Counted from the first letter of the stretch, positions 1 to 6,618 are shown. The stretch: DNA of 8,950 bases from Desulfobacteraceae bacterium UBA2771 (GCA_002352605.1 DEIP01000162.1:1-8950); one strand, 5' to 3'. Notes: generated by a model from the sequence alone, not told the origin. A program made the numbers and translations.

Positions 1-113
1 TCTCAGCTTCAGCCCATCTTTGGCTGATACCTCACTCTCAAATCCCACGAAATAGCTCGCTATTCCTGTGGTTTTGCTCTCTCGGATCAGCCAAACCTGA
101 ACCAAATCTGAGC
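1..113. repeat. Large imperfect inverted repeat (hairpin), possibly a palindromic mobile repeat
   Basis: The two halves are reverse complements over most of their length. CTCAG (2-6) pairs with CTGAG (109-113), TTCAG (8-12) with CTGAA (97-101), TTTGGCTGAT (19-28) with ATCAGCCAAA (86-95), CCAC (45-48) with GTGG (68-71), and AATAGC (51-56) with GCTATT (59-64), leaving a two-base loop TC at 57-58. The middle of each arm (about 29-44 and 72-85) pairs only in patches. The repeat may extend left beyond the window. It lies in an open plus-strand frame, so it is either an inserted REP/MITE-like palindrome or a structured part of an insertion sequence. It is not followed by a T-run, so it is not a standard terminator. 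Confidence 0.7.
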
Positions 114-386
114 GCCAATTCTGCGAAGTTATTTTTGCGCGAACCCATAGAATCCGGAATATCCTGGCTCAAGCACAGCTTCGGTTTGACGCGTTGCACC
201 TGGAAAGGGTTTCGTTCGTTTAAATGCTATGTTTTGTCATCGGTGGTAGCTGCCAATTTGCTGACGATGACCGGAAAGAAGCCGGCAACCACCCAACAGC
301 TCCTTTATGGTCAAAAGTTCATAAAGACACGGGACCGGCGCGTCCCATTTTCAAGCAATTGTGCTGTTTTTGCTTTAGCGATATGA
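3..386 (+). pseudogene. Partial transposase-like C-terminus (probable IS remnant)
   Basis: A frame is open from the left window edge to TGA at 384-386. From about 135 its product reads like the end of a DDE transposase. It contains REPIESGISWLK, where the Glu matches the position of the third catalytic acid in the common R..IE..i..lK signature, then FGLTRCTWKGF and a hydrophobic SSVVAANLL segment, which is how many IS transposases close. The piece before residue 45 coincides with the 113-base palindrome and does not look like transposase, so the gene may be interrupted or truncated there. The last 35 or so residues also lack resemblance. No terminal inverted repeat could be located. The family is not assigned; recognition rests on motif style only. 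Confidence 0.42.
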
Positions 387-476
387 GAACTTTGTTACTA
401 CACCCAATTCCTCGGTAGTGGAAAATTTTTTGGAGATTTACAGTTGTAAAGTCAATCATTTCTGGATGATCTCTAA

Positions 477-1238
477 CTATTGAAGGTCACGAATGAAATT
501 TCCCAGCGCGGCGATACCCTTCTCTTCTACCAGCCGCAACGCCTGTGTGCCGATGACGGCAATATCGGCCTTTCCCCTGAGAAACGCAATATCGGATTCG
601 TCTTTTACGCCAAACCCAAGCGCCAGGGGCAAATGGGTGGCCGCCCGGCAGCGCGCCAGGTAGTCGCCGATCTGCCGGGAGAACTCCGTCTGGTCACCGG
701 TAACCCCCTTGCGGGCCACACAGTAGACGAAGCCATCGGCGACCCGGGCGATGCTATTCATACGCGCGTCCGGCGTGGTGGGAGAATAGATGAAAATTGG
801 GGCAAGCCCGTGCCTGCCCATGGCGCCCAGATAATCGTCGGCCTCTTCCGGGGGCAGGTCCGGCACGATGGCCCCCTGAAGGCCCGCATCCTTCATGCCA
901 TCGGCAAAGCGGTCCACGCCATGCTTAAAAAGGATATTGTAGTAGGTCATATACAAAAAGGGTATGGGAAACTGCCTGGCCACCCGTCGTCCGAAGTCCA
1001 GGCATCGTTGCACGGTCACCCCGCTGGCCAGGGCTTGCTGGTTGGCTTTTAAAATCACCGGACCATCGGCGATGGGTTCGGAAAAGGGAATCTGCAATTC
1101 CATCAGGTCCACCCCGGCTTCAACCATGGTGCGCACGATTGCAAGGGAGGCCTCCAAGGTGGGATAGCCGATGACGATATGGGTCATCAGCAAAATCTTC
1201 TTTTTTTCCAGCCGTGAACGAATATAAGATTCAAGCAT
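477..1238 (-). CDS. trpA: Tryptophan synthase alpha subunit
   Basis: TrpA cleaves indole-3-glycerol phosphate to indole and glyceraldehyde 3-phosphate and passes indole through a tunnel to TrpB (cytoplasm, last step of tryptophan synthesis). The start is set at ATG 1236-1238, giving 253 residues. The frame is open further upstream (to 1295), but that would add 19 low-complexity residues and a much larger overlap with trpB. Catalytic Glu47 (LMELQIPFSEPIADGP) and Asp58 (ADGP) match Glu49 and Asp60 of the Salmonella enzyme. The phosphate-binding RKGVTG (176-181) and LGFGV (207-211) are present. It is divergent: the usual ELGIPFSDP is ELQIPFSEP, and the first strand reads LLMTHIVIGYP. The start codon lies inside the end of trpB (8-base overlap) with only a weak AAGG upstream, so translation is probably coupled. 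No clear terminator follows. Confidence 0.95.
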   Translation of the reverse strand: MLESYIRSRLEKKKILLMTHIVIGYPTLEASLAIVRTMVEAGVDLMELQIPFSEPIADGPVILKANQQALASGVTVQRCLDFGRRVARQFPIPFLYMTYYNILFKHGVDRFADGMKDAGLQGAIVPDLPPEEADDYLGAMGRHGLAPIFIYSPTTPDARMNSIARVADGFVYCVARKGVTGDQTEFSRQIGDYLARCRAATHLPLALGFGVKDESDIAFLRGKADIAVIGTQALRLVEEKGIAALGNFIRDLQ

Positions 1239-2457
1239 GGTATTGTTTCGCCTTTTCGATGATGAATTGTTTCCATTTTGGGTCGTTGAAGGCATCGGCG
1301 ATGGTGAAAATGTCCTTGTCCCCCCGGCCGGACTGATTGATCAAGATGATGTCGTCGGTGGACATCTGCGGGGCTTCCTTGAAGGCCCGGGCAAAGGCAT
1401 GGGCCGACTCCAGGGCCGGGATCAGCCCCTCCTTTTTCATGGTCAGGGAAAGAGCCTCGATCACCTCTTTGTCCGTGGCCCCTTCGAAGCGAACGCGCCC
1501 ATTTTCCTTCAGGTCCGAAAGGATCGGAGAAACCCCCACATAGTCCAGGCCCGCGGCGATGGAGTGGGTCTCTCTCATCTGGCCGTCATCATCCTGCAAA
1601 AAATAGGTCTTGTACCCCTGGGCCACACCGACGCTGGCGTCACTCGAACAGAGGCGGGAAGCATGTTCACCGGAATCCAGGCCGCGGCCGGCGGCCTCCA
1701 CACCCACCAATTCCACGTCGTCATCGAAAAATCCGCTGAAGATGCCCATGGCGTTGGATCCGCCGCCCACACAGGCAAAGACCCGGTCGGGCAGACGGCC
1801 TTCCGTCTCCAAAAATTGCCCACGGGCCTCCTTGCCCACGATGGACTGAAACCACGAGACCATTTCCGGAAAGGGGTGCGGACCGCAGGCGGTGCCTAGC
1901 ACGTAATGGGTCGAATCCATGTGGGACACCCAGTCGCGGAAGGCCTCGTTGATGGCGTCCTTCAAGATCCGCGTCCCGTCGGTCACCGGCACCACCGTGG
2001 CCCCCAGCTGCTCCATCCAGAAGACATTGGGCCGCTGGCGTTCGACATCCACTTCGCCCATGTAAATGGTGCAGTCGAAGCCGAAACGGGCAGCCATGGT
2101 GGCCGTGGCCACCCCGTGCTGACCGGCCCCGGTTTCGGCGATCACCCGGGTCTTGCCCATGCGTTTGACCAGCAAGCCCTGCCCCATGACGTTATTGGCC
2201 TTGTGGGCGCCGGTATGGTTGAGGTCTTCACGCTTGATGAAAATCCGGGCCCCGCCGAAATGATCGGTCAGGTTCTGCGCATCGGTGATCGGCGTGGGCC
2301 GGCAAGAGTAGGCGGCCATCAGCCGTTCGTATTCACGCCAGAAACTTGGGTCGTGCCTGGCCTCGTTGTATACCCCCTCCAGTTCATCGAAGGTGGCAAC
2401 CAGAATCTCAGGCAGAAACGCCCCTCCGAAGTCGCCGTAATAGCCTCGCTTAATCAT
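1231..2457 (-). CDS. trpB: Tryptophan synthase beta subunit (PLP enzyme)
   Basis: TrpB condenses indole with L-serine to give tryptophan using pyridoxal phosphate. Its 408 residues are the normal length for TrpB1-type enzymes. It opens with GYYGDFGGAFLPEIL, equivalent to the family's GyfGeFGG.fvPE. The PLP lysine is Lys86 in NHTGAHKANN; catalytic Glu108 is in AETGAGQHG; the phosphate loop GGGSN is at 231-235; Asp305 (GLDY), Glu350 (PALES) and the SGRGDKD motif (376-382) are all present, so the enzyme should be active. Divergent spots include GVSPILSDLKENG in place of the usual GVGPEH..L...G. It is the middle gene of gntR-trpB-trpA, starting 8 bases inside gntR behind a GGAGG site and ending 8 bases inside trpA. 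A role in indole salvage is as plausible as one in full biosynthesis. Confidence 0.96.
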   Translation of the reverse strand: MIKRGYYGDFGGAFLPEILVATFDELEGVYNEARHDPSFWREYERLMAAYSCRPTPITDAQNLTDHFGGARIFIKREDLNHTGAHKANNVMGQGLLVKRMGKTRVIAETGAGQHGVATATMAARFGFDCTIYMGEVDVERQRPNVFWMEQLGATVVPVTDGTRILKDAINEAFRDWVSHMDSTHYVLGTACGPHPFPEMVSWFQSIVGKEARGQFLETEGRLPDRVFACVGGGSNAMGIFSGFFDDDVELVGVEAAGRGLDSGEHASRLCSSDASVGVAQGYKTYFLQDDDGQMRETHSIAAGLDYVGVSPILSDLKENGRVRFEGATDKEVIEALSLTMKKEGLIPALESAHAFARAFKEAPQMSTDDIILINQSGRGDKDIFTIADAFNDPKWKQFIIEKAKQYHA

Positions 2458-3181
2458 GGTTCAGGCCTCCAATCTGCTGGGAGAAAACAAAAGGTTCGGT
2501 GTTGCAATACAGGATCGAAAAAACGGCGTTGTCCGCCTGCTTGAAATTGAGGAACCGGTGGACCACCAATACCGGTGTGTCGGCATTCACATCCATGACC
2601 GCCGCTTTTTGGGAATCGAGATAGCCAACGTGAAAGGTCTGCCGCCCCCCCACCGGTCGCATGTAAAAGCTGGATTCCACCACTTGGGAGAGGGAGCGCC
2701 CGGCCAGATCCATCCGTTCGATGCCCTTGAACAGCACGGGGTGCAAATAAATCGCTTCCAGCAGCACCGGCGCCCCGTCCACCCGGTTCAATCGGGTCAG
2801 AAAAAAGGCCTTCCCCCCGGCAAAGGGGTTCTCCGCATCATCACCTACTTTGACCCGCCTGGTTTTTTGTAGCAGTTGAACGTCGACGGCAATCCCTTTT
2901 TTGTGAAATGCGGAACTGGTGCCGGCCAGGGAAAACAGATCTACTTCCTGCTCCGGCATGCGCACAAAGGTCCCGGCCCCCCGCCGCCGGGACAACAGGC
3001 GCTGTCGCACCAGCACGTCGATGGCCTGGCGCACCGTGGGACGTCCGATGCCGTAATCCTTGGCCAACTGGGGCTCAGACGGAATTCGGGAGCCGGGCGG
3101 ATAGTCACCGGCGCGAATGCCCTCCATGAGGATGTCGGCCAGCTGGTGGTACAGGGGTATGGGTGATTGCGTGTTGAGCAT
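2450..3181 (-). CDS. GntR-family transcriptional regulator, HutC/UTRA type
   Basis: A 243-residue DNA-binding repressor or activator with a small-molecule-sensing domain. The N-terminal winged helix (about 8-75) is textbook GntR: PLYHQLADIL, then GDYPPGSRIPSEPQLA, GIGRPTVRQAIDVL and RRGAGTFV. The remainder (about 85-240) fits the UTRA ligand domain, with LTRLNRVDGAPVLLEAIYL and a closing VHRFLNF segment. The start MLNTQSPIPLYHQL is where the family normally begins, although the upstream ribosome site is weak. The stop overlaps the trpB start by 8 bases, so it heads the trpBA operon and very likely controls it and itself through the palindrome at 3273-3284. GntR/UTRA proteins usually sense sugars, amino acids or their derivatives; tryptophan, indole or a precursor is an inferred ligand. 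This differs from the TrpR or attenuation control known for most trp operons. Confidence 0.93.
   Translation of the reverse strand: MLNTQSPIPLYHQLADILMEGIRAGDYPPGSRIPSEPQLAKDYGIGRPTVRQAIDVLVRQRLLSRRRGAGTFVRMPEQEVDLFSLAGTSSAFHKKGIAVDVQLLQKTRRVKVGDDAENPFAGGKAFFLTRLNRVDGAPVLLEAIYLHPVLFKGIERMDLAGRSLSQVVESSFYMRPVGGRQTFHVGYLDSQKAAVMDVNADTPVLVVHRFLNFKQADNAVFSILYCNTEPFVFSQQIGGLNHD
2466..2470 (-). promoter_or_regulatory. Ribosome binding site of trpB
   Basis: GGAGG on the minus strand, 8 bases before ATG 2455-2457 and inside the last codons of the gntR gene. It supports the chosen trpB start and independent initiation despite the overlap. Confidence 0.8.
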
Positions 3182-3236
3182 GGATAAAAACCGTTCTCTG
3201 GTTCGTCATTCGTCACTATCGGTTCACCGTTCACAG

Positions 3237-3255
3237 ACTTCTGGGTAACAGAAGT
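3237..3255 (-). promoter_or_regulatory. Perfect 7-bp inverted repeat in the gntR-trpBA leader
   Basis: ACTTCTG (3237-3243) and CAGAAGT (3249-3255) are exact reverse complements separated by GGTAA. It lies between the putative operator/-35 region and the gntR start. It could be a second protein-binding site or an RNA hairpin in the leader. It lacks a T-run on the minus strand, so it is not an intrinsic terminator. Confidence 0.5.
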
Positions 3256-3272
3256 GCCATCTATTTGTTAAG

Positions 3273-3284
3273 TTGTCAAGACAA
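3273..3284. promoter_or_regulatory. Putative GntR operator overlapping a -35-like element
   Basis: TTGTCAAGACAA is a perfect palindrome with a two-base centre. Its GTC-N2-GAC core resembles the GT(N)nAC sites bound by HutC/UTRA GntR proteins. On the minus strand it contains TTGACA (3274-3279), an ideal -35 hexamer, about 90 bases upstream of the gntR ATG, so bound repressor would block the promoter. A flanking ATTTGT/ACAAAT pair (3263-3268, 3281-3286) adds symmetry. I see no good -10 at 16-18 bases, so the promoter part is weaker than the operator part. Confidence 0.55.
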
Positions 3285-3336
3285 ATTATTGTTCCCGTAA
3301 TCTGGCGGGAGGGCCTGCTGTGGCAAAAAAATCTTC

Positions 3337-3560
3337 CTATTCCTCAGATATTCGCAGAATCCCCCGGACCGGGTCCCATGTCAGATTCGCATCCGGGGCA
3401 ACCATTATGTCTAACAGGATCTCTTCTCTCCGGACAACCTCGATCGTTCGCTCCTCCCGGCGCACCCGGATATCTTCGAGGCGTACCTGGGCCTTTTCAA
3501 GTACTGCTTCTCACGATTGGATACCTGCGGTTTTTCTTTGGTGGTAAAGCAGGTTGACAT
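3337..3560 (-). pseudogene. Small unknown gene broken by a one-base frame loss
   Basis: ATG at 3558-3560 opens a frame reading MSTCFTTKEKPQVSNREK that then becomes arginine/serine-rich nonsense. At about 3505 the next frame takes over with well-formed protein: VLEKAQVRLEDIRVRREER, then TIEVVRREEILLDIMVAP and DPVRGILRISEE, to TAG at 3337-3339. Codon choice in this second frame looks like the neighbouring genes. Adding one base near 3505 would give a 74-residue protein with a charged, helical middle. The second frame alone is open only from 3510 and has no ATG, though a GTG at 3463-3465 could start a 42-residue product. I do not recognise the family. It lies between the protease operon and gntR in the same orientation. 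Either the gene is decayed or the sequence has an indel error. Confidence 0.45.
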
Positions 3561-3611
3561 TTTTTCTCTCTTCTCAGGTTATATTAAGAGACACCTTACA
3601 TCTAATAGACA

Positions 3612-3896
3612 TCAATTCCCCGTGGCCTTGATAACATTGCCGTCCGCATCCACGGTGATCCGGGTGACAATGGGGATCTTGGCGCCGTCCTCGGCGGTCA
3701 CGGTCTTCTTGAAGGTGAACACGTTGACCTTGGCAGGAATTTTCTTGGGTTTGGCCAGGCCCAGTTTGGCCTGAGCCGCCGGGTCGACGACGCGCTCCTC
3801 CTCCTGGTGGGTGGGTTCTTCGGCGGCCAGATCGGGGGAGTCCTTTCGGATATATTCTTTGGCGATTTGTTTCAATTGATCTATGGTCAGTGTCAT
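3612..3896 (-). CDS. Small 94-residue protein of unknown function, last gene of the protease operon
   Basis: I do not recognise this family. The N-terminal 15 residues (LTIDQLKQIAKEYI) look like a short amphipathic helix. Residues 20-50 are acidic and proline/glutamate-rich and probably unstructured. Residues 56-93 (VNVFTFKKTVTAEDG, PIVTRITVDADGNVIKATGN) look like a beta hairpin or small sheet. No signal peptide, membrane segment or cysteine is present. Its ATG overlaps the stop of the cysteine-protease gene as ATGA (3893-3896), with GGAGG seven bases upstream, so the two proteins are almost certainly made together. Such tight coupling suggests a partner, inhibitor, adaptor or substrate of the protease; that is inference. 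No convincing terminator follows. Confidence 0.85.
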   Translation of the reverse strand: MTLTIDQLKQIAKEYIRKDSPDLAAEEPTHQEEERVVDPAAQAKLGLAKPKKIPAKVNVFTFKKTVTAEDGAKIPIVTRITVDADGNVIKATGN

Positions 3897-5617
3897 GAGC
3901 TTGCCTCCATTCTGGCTGAGGGGTCTGCGAAGATGACAAACTCCAGCAATGTCTTCTCATCGGTCTTGTCCAGGTAGCCCTTCATGCGGATCGATTCCCG
4001 GGCAAAATCCTCCTTGGCCCTGAGGAAGGCCTCCCCGAAGGAGAGTCCCTCTATAACCCGATTAAAGAACTTGATCACGATGAGATCGGCATCGGTGCAG
4101 GGCGGTTCCGACGGGCCATAGGCGATCTTGGTGGAACCTACGAAACAGGCCGCTTTTTTCTCCAAGAAGGTTAGCGCCAGTGCCCCGTCGGCCCTTTTGT
4201 CGACGATGTTGGCACCGTAGCAGGCTTCGCAGCAGACCACGGCGTTTTCGACGGAGACGTTGTCCAGGTTGTCGGGGCAAAAGGACACCGGATAGCGGCT
4301 CCCCTCCTGGCCGTACCAGTTCTTGGTTTCTTCCGATCCGTGGAGATTGAAGTAGTAATACTCCTTATTGTCGATCCAGTCCCTGCGGATTTCACTGTTG
4401 GTGACGGGTGGGGAAAGTCGTACGGCACCGGAGGATCCTAATTCCCGGTAGACCCGATTGGAAGCACCCTCCCATACCTTGGCACTGAGCCCGAAAGTCT
4501 GGGTCGATTGCCCCTGGGCCCGTCGGGCCACCTGTTCCAGAAGGGCGACGAAGAAGACTCCGTCCGTTGCCGCATCGTCGGGCAGGCGCGTCAGGGCACG
4601 TTCGGGGATGAGCAGGTCAAGATCCCTGGAGGCGTAAGGGTTGTCGGAGTAAACGACGGTGTCCCCGTCGTCCCCGCAGGGATTGGGAATCACATGGAAG
4701 GGGATGATCTCGTGTCCGCCCACGATGAGAAAATGGTCCGAATGGAGCTTGCGATCCAGCTGGTCCAGGAGATCCTTGATGGCGGAGGCGTCCTGGGGAT
4801 CCACCGGATCCAGGTCATACGGGAGCAGGCTGCCGGCTTCATCCACATAGACTGTCAGTGCCTCTTGCCCCATAGTCCCCACGGATTGGGCATAGGCCTT
4901 GATATCCTCCTCGATCCGGAGGAAAACCGCTGAGCCGTATTTGTTTTCGAGATTGTCTTTGCTGGTGATGATCAAAAGGCTCGGTTTGCGACCCGAACCG
5001 ACCCATAGTGTAAAGCGACCCTTCCCGCGGTAGGAATAAACCATGACATAATAGTCCCCCCCTTGGGTGGCTTCCACGGTGATCTTTTCCTTGGAGCCAC
5101 CGCTGTAACTGCGCTGATCGTATTGAACGTTGGTGGGTCGTTGGCCGTAGCGCAGGTAGAGGTCGAAATCTGCCTCCAGGGGGCCGTTTAGATCCAGAAT
5201 CAGGCGCTGACCCTGGTCGATGGAAATGCGGAAATAGCGGGCCTCCTTGCCGGCCTCGATTTCTCCCGCCACCTGCTGTCCCGGCAGGAGAACGACCTCC
5301 TCGTAGAGGATGTCGGCGCTGAGGGAAAAATCCCCCCCGCCGCGATGGGCATGCACCAGGATGAAGTAATTCCCCTCTTGGGTAGGGCCGATGGTCAGCT
5401 CTTCGTCGGCATGTTGGGTGATGCGTTTGAAATCGTAGTTCCACCGGGAGACATCTTCGCCGTGTTTGACATAGAGGTCGAAATCCGCTTCCTCGGGACC
5501 GTCCATCCGAATGACCAGCTTTTGATTGGTCCCCACCCGAATCTGGTAGCCCAGGGAGTCCCTGGAGGAGAGCCGGTCGGTCACCGCATGTCCGCTGGAG
5601 ATGGGTTGGAAGTTCAT
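3893..5617 (-). CDS. PPC-PPC-caspase/gingipain-fold (C25-like) cysteine protease
   Basis: A 574-residue protein starting at ATG 5615-5617. An ATG 21 bases further upstream is in frame, but AGGAGG lies between the two, nine bases before this one, so the upstream ATG would place the ribosome site inside the gene. Residues about 1-103 and 104-206 are two pre-peptidase C-terminal (PPC) beta domains, each with ADFDLY and a closing GNYFILVHAHRG or GDYYVMVYSYRG. Residues about 212-568 form a clan CD protease similar to C25: HFLIVGGHEIIPF, SDNPYAS, IPERALTRLP, His426 in YYFNLHGSE, Cys466 in VVCCEACYGA, then ACFVGSTKIAYG, GLSFGEAFLRAKEDF and EFVIFADPSARM. Both catalytic positions are present, so activity is expected. 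PPC domains are usually found in secreted proteins, yet no signal peptide is seen. It overlaps the 94-residue gene by four bases. Confidence 0.85.
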   Translation of the reverse strand: MNFQPISSGHAVTDRLSSRDSLGYQIRVGTNQKLVIRMDGPEEADFDLYVKHGEDVSRWNYDFKRITQHADEELTIGPTQEGNYFILVHAHRGGGDFSLSADILYEEVVLLPGQQVAGEIEAGKEARYFRISIDQGQRLILDLNGPLEADFDLYLRYGQRPTNVQYDQRSYSGGSKEKITVEATQGGDYYVMVYSYRGKGRFTLWVGSGRKPSLLIITSKDNLENKYGSAVFLRIEEDIKAYAQSVGTMGQEALTVYVDEAGSLLPYDLDPVDPQDASAIKDLLDQLDRKLHSDHFLIVGGHEIIPFHVIPNPCGDDGDTVVYSDNPYASRDLDLLIPERALTRLPDDAATDGVFFVALLEQVARRAQGQSTQTFGLSAKVWEGASNRVYRELGSSGAVRLSPPVTNSEIRRDWIDNKEYYYFNLHGSEETKNWYGQEGSRYPVSFCPDNLDNVSVENAVVCCEACYGANIVDKRADGALALTFLEKKAACFVGSTKIAYGPSEPPCTDADLIVIKFFNRVIEGLSFGEAFLRAKEDFARESIRMKGYLDKTDEKTLLEFVIFADPSARMEASS

Positions 5618-5626
5618 GGGTTGTTG

Positions 5627-5632
5627 CCTCCT
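5627..5632 (-). promoter_or_regulatory. Ribosome binding site that fixes the start of the C25-like protease
   Basis: AGGAGG on the minus strand, nine bases before ATG 5615-5617. It would be codons 3-4 if the upstream ATG at 5636-5638 were used, which argues for the downstream start. Confidence 0.8.
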
Positions 5633-5665
5633 TTTCATTTTTTCGGGTCCAAATCCGTCTTTTCC

Positions 5666-6586
5666 TCATCCCGGGGGCAGATCGGAAAGCTGTGCGGCAT
5701 CGGATAGAATAATCTGGGGCTTGCCGCCATCGTTATCCGGGTAACGGCCGGCCTCTCCGGATATGTAGGCATATCCGCGACCCTGACCGGTATAACGCCT
5801 TTCGATCAGGCCAAGGATCTGTCGGGCCTCGGGCGACTCCCGGTCGGGTATCCAGAGGTTGAATTTATGGCTGATGGAACCTGCGAAGATCAGGGCGCCC
5901 CCACCGGGCCACCTGCTGATTCCCCCCTGGAGGTCGCACAATACCGTCATCTGGTTGCCTGCCGCGGCTGCCTCACGGATCTCTTCGTAATCCAGGCGAA
6001 CCGACAGCACCCCGGCATCGGCGCCCGCCTTGCGGTATCCCTGAACGACACTATCGCGGAGATACCACCAGGGAATTAATCGCTCGTAATCGCGGTGGGC
6101 GCCGCCGGCGTTAATCGTCTCGTCCCAGACGCCGGTCCCTTCGGCTTGGGCATCCCGCTCGGCGGCCAGGAAGGCTTCATGGTAGAGACGCGAGCGACCG
6201 TATTTGGCGAAATAGGGGCTCCATCCCTGTCTGACCGCCTCCAGATTGTAATTCACCCCGTCCTTGTAAACGTAGCAAAGCAGTCTTGCGTAGTTGCCGC
6301 GGTGTTTTCGCTTACAGATGGACTCAGGATCGCTGGTGTCGAATTCGATATTCACCTGGATGTCGGCTGTGGGGTAGCCGTCCCCATCGGCGCCGAACCA
6401 CTCCTTTGCCCATTGGGATGCCCGTCGACCGGCCTCGGTGACCGGCTTCGATCCCCCGGGCCAGCTCTCTTCGGTATCTATACAGGCAAGGCGAAGGGAT
6501 TCCTCCTCACCATCCAGCATCACTTTGATGGTATCGCCGTCAACGACTTTGGTCAGTTGCAAGGTGTTGATGATGGTTCCGGCCAT
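5666..6586 (-). CDS. Staphylococcal nuclease (TNase)-fold nuclease with C-terminal extension
   Basis: Thermonuclease-type enzymes cut DNA and RNA using calcium. Residues about 8-156 hold the SNase fold: VVDGDTIKV with Asp16 and Asp18, Arg32 in SLRLACID, Glu40 in IDTEES (usual form IDtPE) and Arg101 in GNYARLLCYVY. These match the calcium ligands and the catalytic Arg35, Glu43 and Arg87 of the Staphylococcus enzyme. NLEAVRQGWSPYF and AQAEGTGVWD complete the domain. The second half (about 165-306) begins with RLIPWWYLRDSVVQGYR and ends with AYISGEAGRYPDNDGGKPQI, a strand pattern like an OB-type beta barrel; its role is unknown. There is no signal peptide, unlike classic secreted nucleases, so it probably acts inside the cell. 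It sits 32 bases after the trypsin-like gene and 48 before the C25-like gene, with AGGAGG eight bases before its ATG. Confidence 0.9.
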   Translation of the reverse strand: MAGTIINTLQLTKVVDGDTIKVMLDGEEESLRLACIDTEESWPGGSKPVTEAGRRASQWAKEWFGADGDGYPTADIQVNIEFDTSDPESICKRKHRGNYARLLCYVYKDGVNYNLEAVRQGWSPYFAKYGRSRLYHEAFLAAERDAQAEGTGVWDETINAGGAHRDYERLIPWWYLRDSVVQGYRKAGADAGVLSVRLDYEEIREAAAAGNQMTVLCDLQGGISRWPGGGALIFAGSISHKFNLWIPDRESPEARQILGLIERRYTGQGRGYAYISGEAGRYPDNDGGKPQIILSDAAQLSDLPPG

Positions 6587-6594
6587 GATTTTCT

Positions 6595-6600
6595 CCTCCT
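6595..6600 (-). promoter_or_regulatory. Ribosome binding site of the SNase-fold nuclease gene
   Basis: AGGAGG on the minus strand, eight bases before ATG 6584-6586, in the 32-base gap after the trypsin-like protease stop. It shows strong separate initiation of the nuclease within the operon. Confidence 0.75.
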
Positions 6601-6618
6601 GTCCGTTGAAATGAAGAA

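Noticed and set aside
1..113. Integron attC site
   Set aside because: The size would fit, but the conserved RYYYAAC and GTTRRRY core sites are not present at the ends and no integron integrase is visible.
430..476. Possible terminator after trpA (TTTAC/GTAAA stem at 437-450, GAGAT/ATCTC pair)
   Set aside because: Stems are only five pairs and AT-rich, and no T-run follows on the minus strand.
1237..1899. Long plus-strand open frame (220 codons) antisense to trpB
   Set aside because: It mirrors trpB codon structure; the minus strand encodes a complete enzyme with all motifs, and the antisense product shows no recognisable domain.
3273..3557. Plus-strand open frames in the spacer (also 3320-3547)
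   Set aside because: Ser/Arg-rich or proline-rich products without family features; the opposite strand carries the more protein-like broken gene.
3554..3585. Plus-strand TTGACA followed by TTATATT as a promoter
   Set aside because: The spacing is 19-20 bases, and any transcript would run antisense into the 94-residue gene with no plus-strand gene to serve.
4839..5669. 276-codon minus frame overlapping the C25-like gene in another frame
   Set aside because: The product is Arg/Gly/Pro-rich nonsense typical of a shifted GC-rich gene; the overlapping frame has PPC and protease motifs.
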